Below are positions 42,099 through 54,212 of a DNA stretch of 64,000 nt, in pieces; the stretch's first letter is position 1, and every line of letters begins with the position of its first letter. The DNA is taken from positions 15,787,511 through 15,851,510 of the forward strand of contig CM036159.1 of the NCBI GenBank assembly GCA_020631735.1, read 5' to 3'. The position numbers were made by a program, and so were the translations under genes. The DNA comes from Saccharum officinarum (lineage: Eukaryota > Streptophyta > Magnoliopsida > Poales > Poaceae). The notes below the pieces were generated by a model. The model was not told where the DNA came from and searched no databases. It was given only the letters and a program-made list of their open reading frames with translations.

Positions 42099-42780
42099 TT
42101 AGCAATGCCCCATCTTTGAGTACAAGACTGATCTATTGGTCTATCTATTTGGAATAGACTATCACCATGTTCTCTTATTCTGAGATTTAGCTTATGCTGA
42201 TGCTTATACTGAAATATTACGAGAGGAAAATACTGTTCCATGGTTGAAAAGTACCTCAAGCGAACAGGACGTATGTTCTCTTATTCTCATAAATTGGGAT
42301 AGTGAGATAGGACACTTGCAATTGGTCTGCTTCTACTCTTACAGGCTTTTGAACTATCCGTGTTCTTCATGGGTAGTTCAATGCTTCACAGGCAAATATG
42401 AAGGTGAATTGGAAATTGAAATACATGTCTTTAGGGAAATGCGCCTAAGATCAAATATTTTATAACTAGCTTTCATGAGAAATTCTAGCTGTACTTTTAA
42501 GTTGTGATTATATAAAACATAAAATTTAAAAAGCTCAATAGCTAAATATACATGGCAATCAGATGCTAAATCGTCAAGAGCATACTGCGAGTAGGAAGTG
42601 GAATTAATATAGTAAATTCAAAAGCATCAAAACTCTCATTTTTAAAAGAATTGAAACACATTGAAATGGTCCTAGCTATGCTTAATAATAGAAGGATTTG
42701 GTAAAAAGAACATGTAAAATTATCTTCCTAAAAAAGATTTCATAATAAAAAGGGAGCAACTTACAAAAGCAACAACGTAA
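42099..42780. other. Intergenic, MITE fragment only
   Basis: Contains a fragment (42190-42238; GCTTATGCTGATGCTTATAC..AAAATACTGTTC) of the same repeat as 38196-38308. No gene. Confidence 0.5.
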
Positions 42781-43064
42781 GAGCATCTCTAAAGAGTCTT
42801 TCTAAATCTCACTCTATAAATCATCATTTAAAGAGTTATTTGTATAAAAATCTTTTATATCTTTACACTCTCCAACAGCTTTCTATATCTCATGCGCACT
42901 CTAGAGAGCCATTCTCGTCTTCTATTTTGGCTAGCACAAAATCCAAATTAAAAGATGGCTATATTTGGATAACCGTTTAGAAAAACCTGTTGGAGGGTAG
43001 TTTTTCACCAAAATCTCTATTCCTAACATTTAAGAATGATATAAAGAGTCTCTTAGAGATGCTC
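42781..43064. mobile_element. PIF/Harbinger-type MITE
   Basis: 284 bp; ends GAGCATCTCTAAAGAGTC and, from the other side, GAGCATCTCTAAGAGACTC. TAA precedes it (42778-42780); the right target reads CAA, a one-base change. Confidence 0.8.
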
Positions 43065-43233
43065 CAATCCTGACAATATTTTTGTCAGAAAACTATTAAT
43101 AAAGAAGTAGAGTGCAGCCTAACCCAAAAAAACAATAGAAAAAGGGAACAAGAACTGTTTGAAGAATCATTTCGCTGAAATTTGACTTATGCTGTACTTA
43201 TGCTAATTTATTGTGAAGAGAACAATACTGTTC

Positions 43234-43333
43234 NNNNNNNNNNNNNNNNNNNNNNNNNNNNNNNNNNNNNNNNNNNNNNNNNNNNNNNNNNNNNNNNNNN
43301 NNNNNNNNNNNNNNNNNNNNNNNNNNNNNNNNN
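43234..43333. other. Scaffold gap, 100 N
   Basis: 100 N. The left contig ends inside a dispersed MITE core (..AACAATACTGTTC); the right contig begins inside the Gypsy LTR, about 315 bp short of the LTR end seen in the other copy. Both sides are repeats, which explains the break. Confidence 0.98.
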
Positions 43334-46300
43334 ACCCAAAAGATCAGGAAAGTACATAAAGATGATCACGCCCTAGTGATCTAGTCTTCGTCACCCGCAG
43401 GGTGGAGACAATTTTGCAGAAGCCTTGGTAGAGCATATCATCTGCAACAGGAGGGAATAAACCCTGAGTACTGGGAATGTACTCAGCTAGACTTACCCGT
43501 CGAAAACCAGAAATAAGATGACACCAGGATTATGCAAGGCTTACACAAGAGGCTAGCTGACATCACATTTTTGCATAAAGGCATAAGTAATTGAGACTCT
43601 TATAACCTGTACTAGCAGTTATTTTTAGCATTTACCTGTCATCTATCTTAGCACCTGTACTAAGCATGCACTTGATTATAATCAAACAATTATCATTATT
43701 ATATCCAGAGCAGGTATGAATTGTGGCAACATTGTATCATTCCCTTAACCACCAGTTCATTTAATGAGATCTACGTTGCCGCTGCTCAAGTCAAGTGCTC
43801 ACTAACCGGGAGCGACGGCGATTCGAATCGAATTCCTATCCAGCTGGAGGGGTATTTCTAACACTCACCGAGTCACGCCTGGCGAGGGCTGCTCAGGTCA
43901 TCTTTTGTACAGTTCAGGAATCGCGGGCCGAATAATGTCGCGTCCCCAAGGGCGACACTCTGCAGGTGATAGGGACTCTAACCCCCCTTGGTCTCACGCC
44001 AATGTCCCAAGCACATCCTTTCTCTCCTCCAAGATGCAACCTACCATTCGATTCCCGGCCTGAACCATACTACTCGACTTCGCGGTCGGAACGGCTTATC
44101 CGGCCAACTAAGTGTTAGACTGCGTTCAACATGACTCAAGGACGTACAGCGAATCGGTCCTTAAACGACTCAGACGGCATAGCTCCACACCCAAGACGTG
44201 AAGTGTCTTGCGGCTGTACTATCGAACTCCCGCCCGGTCTCAATTTCATTTTAAAGCATGTTCCATCCACGATAGCCATAAAGCCACTCGTGACTCCTTC
44301 CTACATCTCGCGGATGACCGGAAATCACCCGACTTCTACCGTACTAAGCAGGGCTAAGCATAGACACGTGCCTAAACCTAATATAGGAGTAAGTACGATA
44401 TCTGGACAAGGACAGGTATAATGCAACAATTGTTTTCATACAACTCCTACAACTTAATGCAGTAAAAATTAAAAGTACTCAAGATTAATTTATAAAACAG
44501 TAGGTTCAGCATGCACCGGGGCTTGCCTTTCAGAAAGGTCGAAGGCCGTGGTCAGGACACTCAGGCAAGTCTTCAGCGGCGTCTCCTCCGCCGACTGGTT
44601 CCGCTGGCTCCTCTGGCTGGTCCTGGATTTCCTCCGGAATCACTGGCTCGAACTCGAGGAGTGTTATCCCCTCCGGAACACCTATTGCATGAGTGCACAA
44701 TAAATATCATGGATGCATAATGGTGCAACATGCTCGGGATGAAATGCATTTCAGAATAAAAACAATAATCTAATCAAGTCACTTTATCAGTTTGTGCAAA
44801 TCTCTTCTCCGGTGGAGAAGTACTTACCTAAGCTACTCAACCTAAGATACAGCTGTTCCTCTTCGGTTAAGGCCTAACACCTAACAAACAAGAGTAATAT
44901 TACTTAGGTTACCACAGTAAGACATTCTGGACAGCAGCTCAAAGATTCTAACATAACTGAAGATTCCTAACTCCAAAAGTTATGGTCTAGGACAATCTGG
45001 AAAGCTTAAGAAATGCACTACAAATCATTTTCAGACCTCAACCTTAATTTCTAAGTTTTCCATGTCGAATTTCCCAAGTTCCAGAATCTGTCCTCTCTAA
45101 ACAGAGAGTAGCCAATTCTGGACTGTCACTTTAAACAGCAATAAATCCCAAACTACTAAGCCAATTGCTCCCAATTTTGACACAAGCTAGTTTATCAAGT
45201 TTACTACAACTTTGGTATTTACAAGTTTTCCAGCAAACACTTTTATCAAAGGCAAACCCAAAGATACTACCAGCTGTCCAGAAAACCTAGAATTGCAAAG
45301 ATTAAATATTTATTTACGTGGCAAACATCCTCTAAGACCAAACTAATATTACCAAAAGTTCACATAGGTCACAAAACACCAGAAAGTAAGGTGTGCCCAC
45401 CTAGAATATTTATTTAACCCCTTTCTTAATTTATTTAAGTAATTAAGTGGAATTTTAAACATATATGTAAACTGCCCCTAAAATTCTACAAAAATTACAG
45501 GAGACTCTATGAACCAAAAAGAGACCACTGTAAAAATTTGAACTAAATTTATTTACAGAAACTCCCTAAACAAAATTCACAAGCCCAAAAGGCTGATTTT
45601 TGTATAATTAACAAATCATATTAAAAAGTGTCAAACAACAGATTTCCTATTTTTCTTAGACACTTTAAGGTACCAAGACATTCTCCAAAAATTTATAAGA
45701 ACATTGCACATGTAGAAAAATTACAAAAATTCATTTAAGTATTTCCTAAAATAATAAGATAGCATTATAACTTGAAAAGTACTTAAGCACTACTGTCCAA
45801 ATTTTTACCAGAGCTAGAGCAAGTATAAATTAGCCTACCCACCAAATTTCATAATTTTTGGAACACTGAAACTCAAGATATGATTTAAACAAGTTTGCAT
45901 GTAATTTAAAACACATTTCAAAAACCTATTTAAATCTCCCAGAAACTAAACATCACATAAGTATTTGATATTTTTCCTAGATCCTACACTTTATTTGGAA
46001 CCCAACAAAATTTGGATCACAATTTTTGGATCTACCAAACCTAGATATGAAAATCACAAACATTATTCAAATCTGTGAAATAATAAAGAAACTGAAATTT
46101 CAAAATAAATCAAAAGGGCACTGGGCCGGCTCAACACGCCCACGGCCAGATCTCATGCGCGGCCCACTTCTCCGTGCGCGGCCCACGACGGCCTCCGCCC
46201 ACGCCCGCGTTCTGACGAGAAGGGCCCACCGGTCAGCGAGAGAGAGGCGGAGGGGAGGAGACGGCCGCGACTCCAGCGAAGCTAACGGTACCAGCGCGTT

Positions 46301-47791
46301 CACCTCAACCTCGCGCACCTAGGGGTACCCTCAATTGCTAGGATTATGGCGGCCAGAGAGGATGGCAGCGGTCATGGCGGCGTGCGGCCGTGGCTCGACC
46401 AACTCCGACGAGTCGCCAGCATCCCGGCTCAATTTGCCTACCCTATGAGCTTCAGCATACCTAACTATACCTACAGCATGGAGGAGATAGGATAGGGGGG
46501 CCCGAATGGCATGGCCACGTGCGAGCTCGACGGCGGCGGACGTGGCGCCCGGTGGAGCCGCCTTCGCGTGTAGCTCACCTGAAGCGATAGAGATGGTTCG
46601 GTGAGGACGAGGAGGTGGCGGGGCTCTTGGTGGTGCGGTGGTCTAGACGGTTTGGCCAATGGAGCTGCGGTTTAGGAGAATGGCTCGAACGCAGTCGCTG
46701 TTCTGCTTCTCCGGTCACCGCCCGCGCGCGGAGGAGGAAGCAGAGAAGGAGGGAATGGTGAGCGCGAGTGGTGGGGGTTGAGGTGGCGGCCCCGACTTCA
46801 CGCCCGCGCGCATGCTTGCGACGTGGAGGCGACGGCAGGGCGCGAGCGCCACGCGGCTCCCTTGCTCTGCGTGGCCGCCACGACAGCGAGGCTGTCTGTC
46901 GACTGAAAGGAGCCGACGAGGTGGTCTGACAGTGACATTTTGACGTTGATTATCTCTCAAACCGTTTCGAGTTAGTCGAAGATGATAACACCAAAATTGT
47001 AGAGCTTCGTGAGGGCTACAACTTTGTCAATTGGAGCTTGGACTGGTTCGGCCTAGATTTGAAACTACCGAGCTCTAAAGTGGGTACCCAAAAACTGAAA
47101 CTGAGTTTCAGTCAACTATGCGACTGAACCCCATTTTTCAAAGCACCATATCTCCTAAACCATTTAGAACCAGGTGATGGTGATGTTGACAATGTTGTAG
47201 AGCTATGTGTGGACAACAACTTTGTCAATTGGCTCAAGGACTGGTTCGGCCTAGTTTGTGAGTTACAAGTGCCAAAGTGAGGTACAGTGAAACGGTTTTC
47301 AGCTTCACACTTAGCCAAAAATGCTAAGTCCCAAAACAGCCTCTAATATTGACTTGTGGCCATTTTTGAGCATGTTCTGATCATTTTCATGAGATGGCCA
47401 TATTAGAACTTTTGTTCCTTATGAAATTCTCTACAACTTTGCTTAAGGGTGCTCCTCCATGCAAGGTCTCTAAGCTAGACTTTTTAATTGTCAAACTAGA
47501 GCATCCTAGGGCTAAATGCTGGTCAACTACACTTGGAGGGCATTTTGGTGATTTTGGTCAACATGAACCTTGCTCCATTAGTGACCCTAAGTATAACTAA
47601 GGTGTTGTGAGATATAATTGGCTACTCTACCCTTTAGTTACACCAACTCACAGTGTCACATGATGTGAGTCAAACAAAACTTTAAAAAACAAATCACATT
47701 TGTTGCAACCATATGAAATAACATGAAATGATGCATGCTTATGCTCATGTAATGCAATGCAATTATGGAGCTAAACACCTGAGGTGTTACA
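43334..47791 (-). repeat. 3' LTR of Tekay element, cut by gap
   Basis: 4458 bp visible. 43334-46090 and the last 400 bp (to 47791) are nearly identical to the other LTR, but the GC-rich middle (about 46110-47300) is strongly diverged. Between about 46955 and 47280 a unit containing ACAACTTTGTCAATTGG and GACTGGTTCGGCCTAG occurs twice, about 200 bp apart. Confidence 0.9.
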
Positions 47792-47803
47792 GCCCTCCCC
47801 CTT
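47792..47803 (-). other. Polypurine tract, Tekay element
   Basis: AAGGGGGAGGGC on the minus strand immediately before the TG of the 3' LTR; primes plus-strand DNA synthesis. Confidence 0.8.
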
Positions 47804-47855
47804 ATAAAAATCTCGTCCCGAGATTTGGAAAGCGTACCATTTTTCATAGAATTCC

Positions 47856-50800
47856 TTATAAGCCATCCCGCAAATAGTCCTCCCGTTCCCATGTAGCGTC
47901 ACTTTCACTACCCTGATTACTCCACATTACTTTATACCACTTAACCACTTTGTTTCTAGTTACTCGTTCCTGAGTATCTATCACCCGGACTGGCTTTTCT
48001 TCGTAAGTTAAATCAGACTCAAGCCTGATATCTCCTAACGGGACTCTTTCCTCAGGAACTCGAAGACACTTTTTGAGCTGAGATACATGGAAGACGTTGA
48101 ATATGGCACTCATTTCTGGAGGTAACTGGATTTTGTACGCAACAGCTCCACTCTTGCCTATGATTTGGAAAGGACCCACGTATCTTGGCGCAAGTTTCCG
48201 CTTAACACCAAAACGTTGGACACTCTTCATTGGAGAAACTTTCAGATAAACGAAGTCTCCAACTTCAAACTCGAGTGGTTTTCTACGACGATCAGCATAA
48301 CTTTTCTGTCTAGCTTGGGCTGCAGCCATATGTTTTTGGATGGTACGGACTTGTTCCTCCGCTTCCTCAACAAAAGCAATACCATAAAATCTCCTCTCAC
48401 CAGCTTCTATCCAATTTAGTGGGGTTCTACACTTACGACCGTACAAAGCTTCGAATGGGGCCATCTTAATACTCTCTTGGTAACTATTATTGTACGAGAA
48501 CTCGGCTAGAGGTAACCATTTTTCCCAAAAAACCCTTGGATGAAATGACACATGCCCGCAACAGATCTTCCAAGATTTGGTTAACCCGTTCCGTCTGACC
48601 AGACGTCTGGGGGTGATAAGCAGAGCTTCTCACTAACTTGGTTCCCAGAAGGTGATGCAAGTGCTCCCAAAAGCGAGCAGTGAACTGGGGACCACGGTCA
48701 GATATGATAGTACGAGGTATCCCATGGAGCCGGACTATCTGATTGAAGTACAACTCAGCATAGTCAGTAGGACGATAGTCTACTCGAACAGGAATGAAGT
48801 GAGCCGACTTGGTTAGGCGGTCCACAATTACCCAGATGGAGTTATGATTTTTGACAGTAGGAGGAAGTCCGACAATGAAATCCATACTTATCTCTTCCCA
48901 TTTCCAACCTGGGATAGAAAGTGGTTGAAGCAACCCAGCTTTCATATGCACAGCTTTAACTCTACAGCAGGTGTCACACCTAGCCACATATGCAGCTATC
49001 TCCTTCCGCATCTTGGTCCACCAATAGTATGGCTTCAAATCATAATACATCTTATTGCTACCAGGATGGATGGACAACTTAGAGGAGTGTGCTTCAGACA
49101 TAATATCATTTCTAAGCTCTCGGTCCTTAGGCACAACTAACCTATCCTTGAACCATAGTACACCCTCTTCATCTACCCTGAACTGTGTAGTTTCTTGCTC
49201 TTTCATCTTGCGTTTTATGTGGAATACACCAGGATCAGTCTTTTGAAGCTCAATAATTCTGCTTTTGAGAGTACAACTGACAGTGATGTTGTACAAGACT
49301 GCTGGATGTAGAAGGCGAGATCGATGAAAATCAGTTTCAACTAGGGAATGGCAATGAGACTTACGGCTTAAAGCATCCGCAACCACATTTGCCTTGCCAG
49401 GATGATAGTGCACTTGAAGGTTATAATCCTTAATCAACTCGAGCCATCTTCTTTGACGCATATTTAACTCGGGTTGGGTGAAGATGTATTTGAGGCTTTT
49501 GTGGTCTGTGTAGATATTGCAGACATTGCCCAGCAGATATGCCGCCATACTTTCAAAGCATGAACCACTGCGGCCAGTTCTAAGTCATGCGTTGGATAAT
49601 TCACCTCATGTTTCCGAAGTTGTCGAGAGGTATATGCAATCACTCGGCCTTCCTGCATCAGAACACCTCCCAAACCTATGCCTGAGGCATCACAATAAAC
49701 ATCAAATGGTTTCTCGATATCCGGTTGTGCCAAAACCGGAGCTGAGGTTAGGAGGGTTCGCAGTTGGTGAAAAGCCGCATCACACTCAGGAGTCCAGACA
49801 AACCTGGTGTCTTTTTGTAGCAACCGAGTCATTGGCTTGGCTATTTTGGAGAAATCCGGGATGAAGCGACGATAATAGCCAGCCAAACCAAGAAAACTCC
49901 GAACCTCGTGAACCGAGATAGGAGCCTTCCAGTTCAGTACTTCTTGTACCTTGGCGGGGTCCACCATAATTCCTCCATCGGACAACACATGCCCAAGGAA
50001 AGGTACTTCTCGAAGCCAGAATTCGCACTTACTGAACTTTGCATATAGTTGATGTTCACGCAGTCTTGTGAGGACTATACGCAGATGTTCAGCGTGATCT
50101 TCCTCATTTACAGAATATATCAGGATGTCATCAATAAATACCACCACAAACTTGTCTAATTCGGGCATAAACACCGAATTCATCAAGTACATGAAGTGTG
50201 CGGGGGCATTTGTCAGGCCGAAAGACATAACAAGATACTCATAAAGGCCGTATCTTGTCGAGAAAGCCGTTTTTGGAATATCTTCGGGACGGATTTTGAT
50301 TTGATGGTAACCAGATCTTAGATCGATCTTGGAGAAACTTTAGCTTTAGACAACTGATCGAACAAAATGTCGATGCGCGGTAGAGGATACTTATTTTTGA
50401 CAGTGACTGCATTGAGAGGTCTATAATCTACGCACATTCGCAATGACTGATCCTTCTTCTTTACAAAGATAGCAGGACATCCCCACGGCGACGAACTAGG
50501 ACGAATCAACCCCTTCTTCAAAAGTTCATTCAATTGCACCTTAAGTTCAGCTAGTTCATTCGGAGGCATCCTATAGGGTCTCCTAGAGATGGGAGCCGTG
50601 CCAGGCAACAACTCAATTTTAAATTCCACATCCCGATCCGGAGGGAGTCCCGGCAAATCATCGGAAAAACGTCCGGAAACTCATTCACTACAGGAATTTC
50701 AGCCAACGCCTTTGCTTGCACAGCATGAACTTCCCCAGACAAATCAACTTTTCTGGGAGTTGTACCAGAAAACCCTTTTGATCTGTAGGATCTCTGAGCA

Positions 50801-52180
50801 TAACTACCCGAGTGGATGTATCAATGAGTACCCATTCTGACTCATCCAATTCATGCCCAGAATAACATCTATGCCTAATCCCGGCAAAACCACTAAGGCA
50901 AGCGAGTACTTTCGCCCTTCTATCTCAAGCTCAAGATTCCCCACTACTTTATTTGTGGAAATATTCCCACTTGCTGCGCTAATACAATAACCCCCACCTT
51001 CAACAGTATGCAATTTGTGTGCAAACTCTGATGCAAACTTAGGACTGATAAAGGAATGCGAAGCACCTGAATCAAAAAGTACCACTGCAGGATGTTGGTC
51101 AACTAGGAACTTACCAGCAGTGACAACCTCACCAGATGGGATTTCCTCAATACTGTTATAATGAGCGTGCCCTTGACGGCCACCTTGGTTGACATTCTTC
51201 TTAGGGTAAGGACAGTTCCTGGACCAATGGCCTGGCTTGTTGCAGTTCCAGCAAGGCATGTTGCTAGGAGGGACACTGGAGCTGCCTTGGCTCGAATTAC
51301 CCTTTGGCAGAGCCACTGTATATGCCTTGCGAAACCCAGTCTTCACTGGCGCCTTCTTTTGCGGAGGACGAACTTAGCACTTGTGGCAGGAGGGCGAGGA
51401 GGAGCCCTCGGGCAGCTGGAGCTCGAGACTGTGAAGCACCTGCCTCAAGTGCCCTCTTGCGGCTCTTAGAAGCAGCATAGATAGAATTATTGTTCTCTTG
51501 AGTCAGAGCATCACTGATAAATTCATTGAAAGTAGTGCACTTGCTAGTGCCCATAGTCTTCATCAGCTTTGGGCCGAGGCCTCTTTGAAATCTAGCAATT
51601 TTCTTGGAATCGGTATCCACAAACTCTGTGGCATACCTTGCCAGGTTGTTGAAAGATTGCAGATATTCAGTCAAGCTTTTATTGCCCTGCGACAGCCTCA
51701 TAAATTCTGTGTGTTTGATAGCCATAAGACCTGGAGGAATATAGTTCCACGGAATGCGGCCTTGAACTGGTCCCAAGCAATCGGGACATTTGCAGGCAGT
51801 GTGGAACGATAGTGGCTCCACCAAATACCCGCTGGACCATGCAGTTGGTGAGAAGCATATTCAGTCTTTAGCTCATCAGTCAAGCGAAGCAGACAAAACT
51901 TTTGTTCAATAGTATTCAACCACTCATCGGCTTGCAGTGGTTCCTCCGCCTCCTTAAAGAGCGGGGGCTTAGTATCAAGAAAATCCTTGAAATCACTGTA
52001 CTGATTGGGTTCTGGCCCTGGCGGCCATGACGAGCCTCCGGTTGGCAAGCTGGCACATAGCATCTGCCAGCATGCGCTGCCCTTCGACCACGGTCTGCAT
52101 CAGATCAGCCGGGGTAGGTGGTGGCGGAGGGTGCTGTTCCTCATCCTCATTGCCATGACCCGACGGAGATTGTACGACAT
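47856..52180 (-). pseudogene. Gypsy gag-pol with chromodomain, broken
   Basis: Domains in order on the minus strand: gag capsid region (52180-51350) with GIWWSHYRSTLP; zinc knuckle CWNCNKPGHWSRNC (near 51265); protease FDSGASHSFIS; RT with [18 protein letters not shown] and FIDDILIYS; RNase [12 protein letters not shown]; integrase with [29 protein letters not shown] and [12 protein letters not shown]; and a C-terminal chromodomain ending SDATWEREDYLRDGL. Integrase follows RNase H, which defines Ty3/Gypsy. The frame is cut at about eight places (near 51990, 51770, 51350, 50800, 50660, 50300, 49470 and 48530), mostly by single-base changes. The region just before the capsid (EDEEQHPPPPPTP) is preceded by a splice-acceptor-like TATACATTTTGCAG rather than by a start codon. 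Confidence 0.92.
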
Positions 52181-52873
52181 CTGCAAAATGTATAGCCAAT
52201 GAGCACTGACGATGTGGGAAATTTGTAGATGAATTATTTAAATATGTCAAACTGACTTCATGAAATAGACTTCTCAAAATACTCATGGCACAATAATTCA
52301 TCACAACCGCATAATCCATTCAAGCGGATCCATTGGCGCAATCATGCGAGAGAATCCAACAAGATGTACTTGATAAAGGCTCACTCACAAGGAGCACAAC
52401 AGTTACTGAACCGTTTACGTTAAATCTATGTGATTTTTGACCTTTCGCCTGGTACTTGATTTGATTTCAAAGTTTTAGTTGACTGAGAAAGGCTACTTCA
52501 AACTGACCACAAAGAGACTTCTCAACGGTAGAGTTCCATAGTGGATCATGACTAGCCACCTCGATACCAGCGCATGCCAAGCAGCACAACCTTATGTCGT
52601 GCGCCATAGGAGGCCCTCGTTTCGTCGCGGCACCGAAGAGTGCTAATCGTGACACCATCATCGAACGCAACACAATAAGACATCCAATTGCGATCGAAAT
52701 TAACAGGTTCCAACTAAACATCCAGAAACATAGAGTTCGACCTTACATCCAAAAGCCAAGTTATTACAAAGCCTCTCTCTAACACAGGAGGGCACAAAAG
52801 ATATCCTAACATTGTAGCTACGCGATGACTACTCTAAGCATCGCCCTCAGAGTCAGTGTCAAGGATCTCCCAC
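52181..52873 (-). other. Possible intron between accessory frame and gag
   Basis: No coding frame is seen from the end of the accessory frame to gag. A donor-like GAGGACG/GTGGGAG (after 52874) and an acceptor-like CATTTTGCAG (before 52180) would join the acidic end to the acidic start of gag, but only if the broken frames are in phase. Inferred only. Confidence 0.3.
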
Positions 52874-53445
52874 CGTCCTCATCACAACAGGCTCTAACTC
52901 CTCATCATCTTCTTCTTCTTCTGTTCTTCTTCTGTTTCTTCTTCTGGTTCGGCATCTTGGGGCCCATTTACCTCCACTTCTTCATCACCTTCAGCCATGG
53001 CGATTCCCGAACACATGTCCTCATCTGCGTTGTTGTTTCGAGGCAGCAGAGGATTTAGCTGGTTTTCAGGTGGTGCACTTCTTCATGAAGATTGTCATTG
53101 TATTCTTCAGCATTCTCCAACTGTTGCTCGAGCTCAAACTGACGAGCTCTCAGAACGTTCTCCTCATGCCAGGCTTCATCCTCTGATTCATGACATGGAC
53201 CAACATGCATTGACAGTTGCGATGTGCTACTGTCAATCTCTGGACTGCAAGGTTTCCTAGTCACGATCACGGATCACTTGCTCCAGTTGCTGACGCGCTG
53301 CATTCCTGGCAGCAGTCACTTCCGCCAACTCAGCCCTCAGCCTGTCCACCTCAGTGGGCTCAGGGCGGGGCTCACGTGGAGCGAGCTGGTGATGAGGTGC
53401 CCTGCCTCCAGTGGACTTGCGAGCGGTCCTCTTGTTACGTGCCAT
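52834..53445 (-). pseudogene. Accessory frame with histone H3 tail-like N-terminus
   Basis: Starts with ATG at 53445, about 750 bases inside the 5' LTR, and reads in the sense of the element. The first 22 residues, MARNKRTARKSTGGRAPHHQ then LA, match the H3 tail at 17 positions: A1, R2, K4, T6-A7-R8-K9-S10-T11-G12-G13, A15-P16 and Q19-L20-A21 are kept; T3, Q5, K14, R17 and K18 are replaced. A heptad-rich helix follows (VDRLRAELAEV, ARQQLEQVI), then, after a stop (53259-53257) and shift, a second helix (RARQFELEQQLENAEEY), and then in the first frame again a Glu-rich stretch (EPEEETEEEQKKKK) and an acidic end (DTDSEGDA, stop 52836-52834, shifted). Total about 200 codons with three or four lesions. 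It is not a histone gene: the histone fold is absent. Confidence 0.7.
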
Positions 53446-54198
53446 CTGTAGCAACAAGATACGACTGAAAGTGATGATATTTAGGGATACGAAATTTAAT
53501 TTAGTCGGGACCATTGAAATTTTTAAGGAGAGTAAATGATATGTATGAGGTAATTAAACATGATGCATGCACGTTCCGTACGCCCTCTCACCTTAGTAGA
53601 AACCTAAATTCTAACGCTAGGCGGTGGCATACATACGTTCTCTCATATAAGCGAAACTATCGGTCTACTCGTTACGCTGTTAGTGTACCTGCAGAAAAAT
53701 CTCATTTCAGCCCAACAGTTTCCCAATATATGCACACAAGAAAGCAGTAATTTAAATACTTTCATATACACATCCCCTGATGTATATACTTTAGTATCAA
53801 AGCTACCCGATATAATGGTTCCCACAATTAAGTGCTTACATAATTACCCGGTTTAAACATGTAAGTATGCAAGTCACCAAAAACTACTCTTCCCTAGATC
53901 GCCGGTTGGACGATCATGCTCTCACAACTCACACTTACCAGAGCGTCGAGGCAATTGATCCATACATTACCACCCAAGTGGATGGCATCCATACAATATC
54001 ACGCCGTATGGACGACGAAACAAAAACAAACAAGGCCCCCAAGTTAGTCTTTATAATAAGCCACCTAAGAGTCCTCACTTGGGCTAAGGGATGTGATCAC
54101 TGGCATACCTATGAAAATAGTTTTTAGAGTTTTAACCCTTTTCATAATCAAATACTTTTGTTTTTAAATACTCGTACGATGTGTTTAATGTTGAATTA
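53446..54198 (-). other. Untranslated leader of Tekay element
   Basis: About 750 bp between primer site and the accessory start; AT-rich, no supported frame on either strand. Confidence 0.5.
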
Positions 54199-54210
54199 TG
54201 CTCCGGTACC
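54199..54210 (-). other. Primer binding site, Tekay element
   Basis: TGGTACCGGAGC on the minus strand, two bases after the LTR end; resembles the Met-tRNA site TGGTATCAGAGC. Confidence 0.7.
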
Positions 54211-54212
54211 AG

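Noticed and set aside
44131..44720. Small frames repeated in both Tekay LTRs (also 55311-55888)
   Set aside because: They recur because the LTR recurs, are short and differ by frameshifts, so coding is unlikely.
53377..53445. A genuine histone H3 gene
   Set aside because: Only the tail matches; the rest is coiled coil without the histone fold, and the frame sits inside a retroelement.
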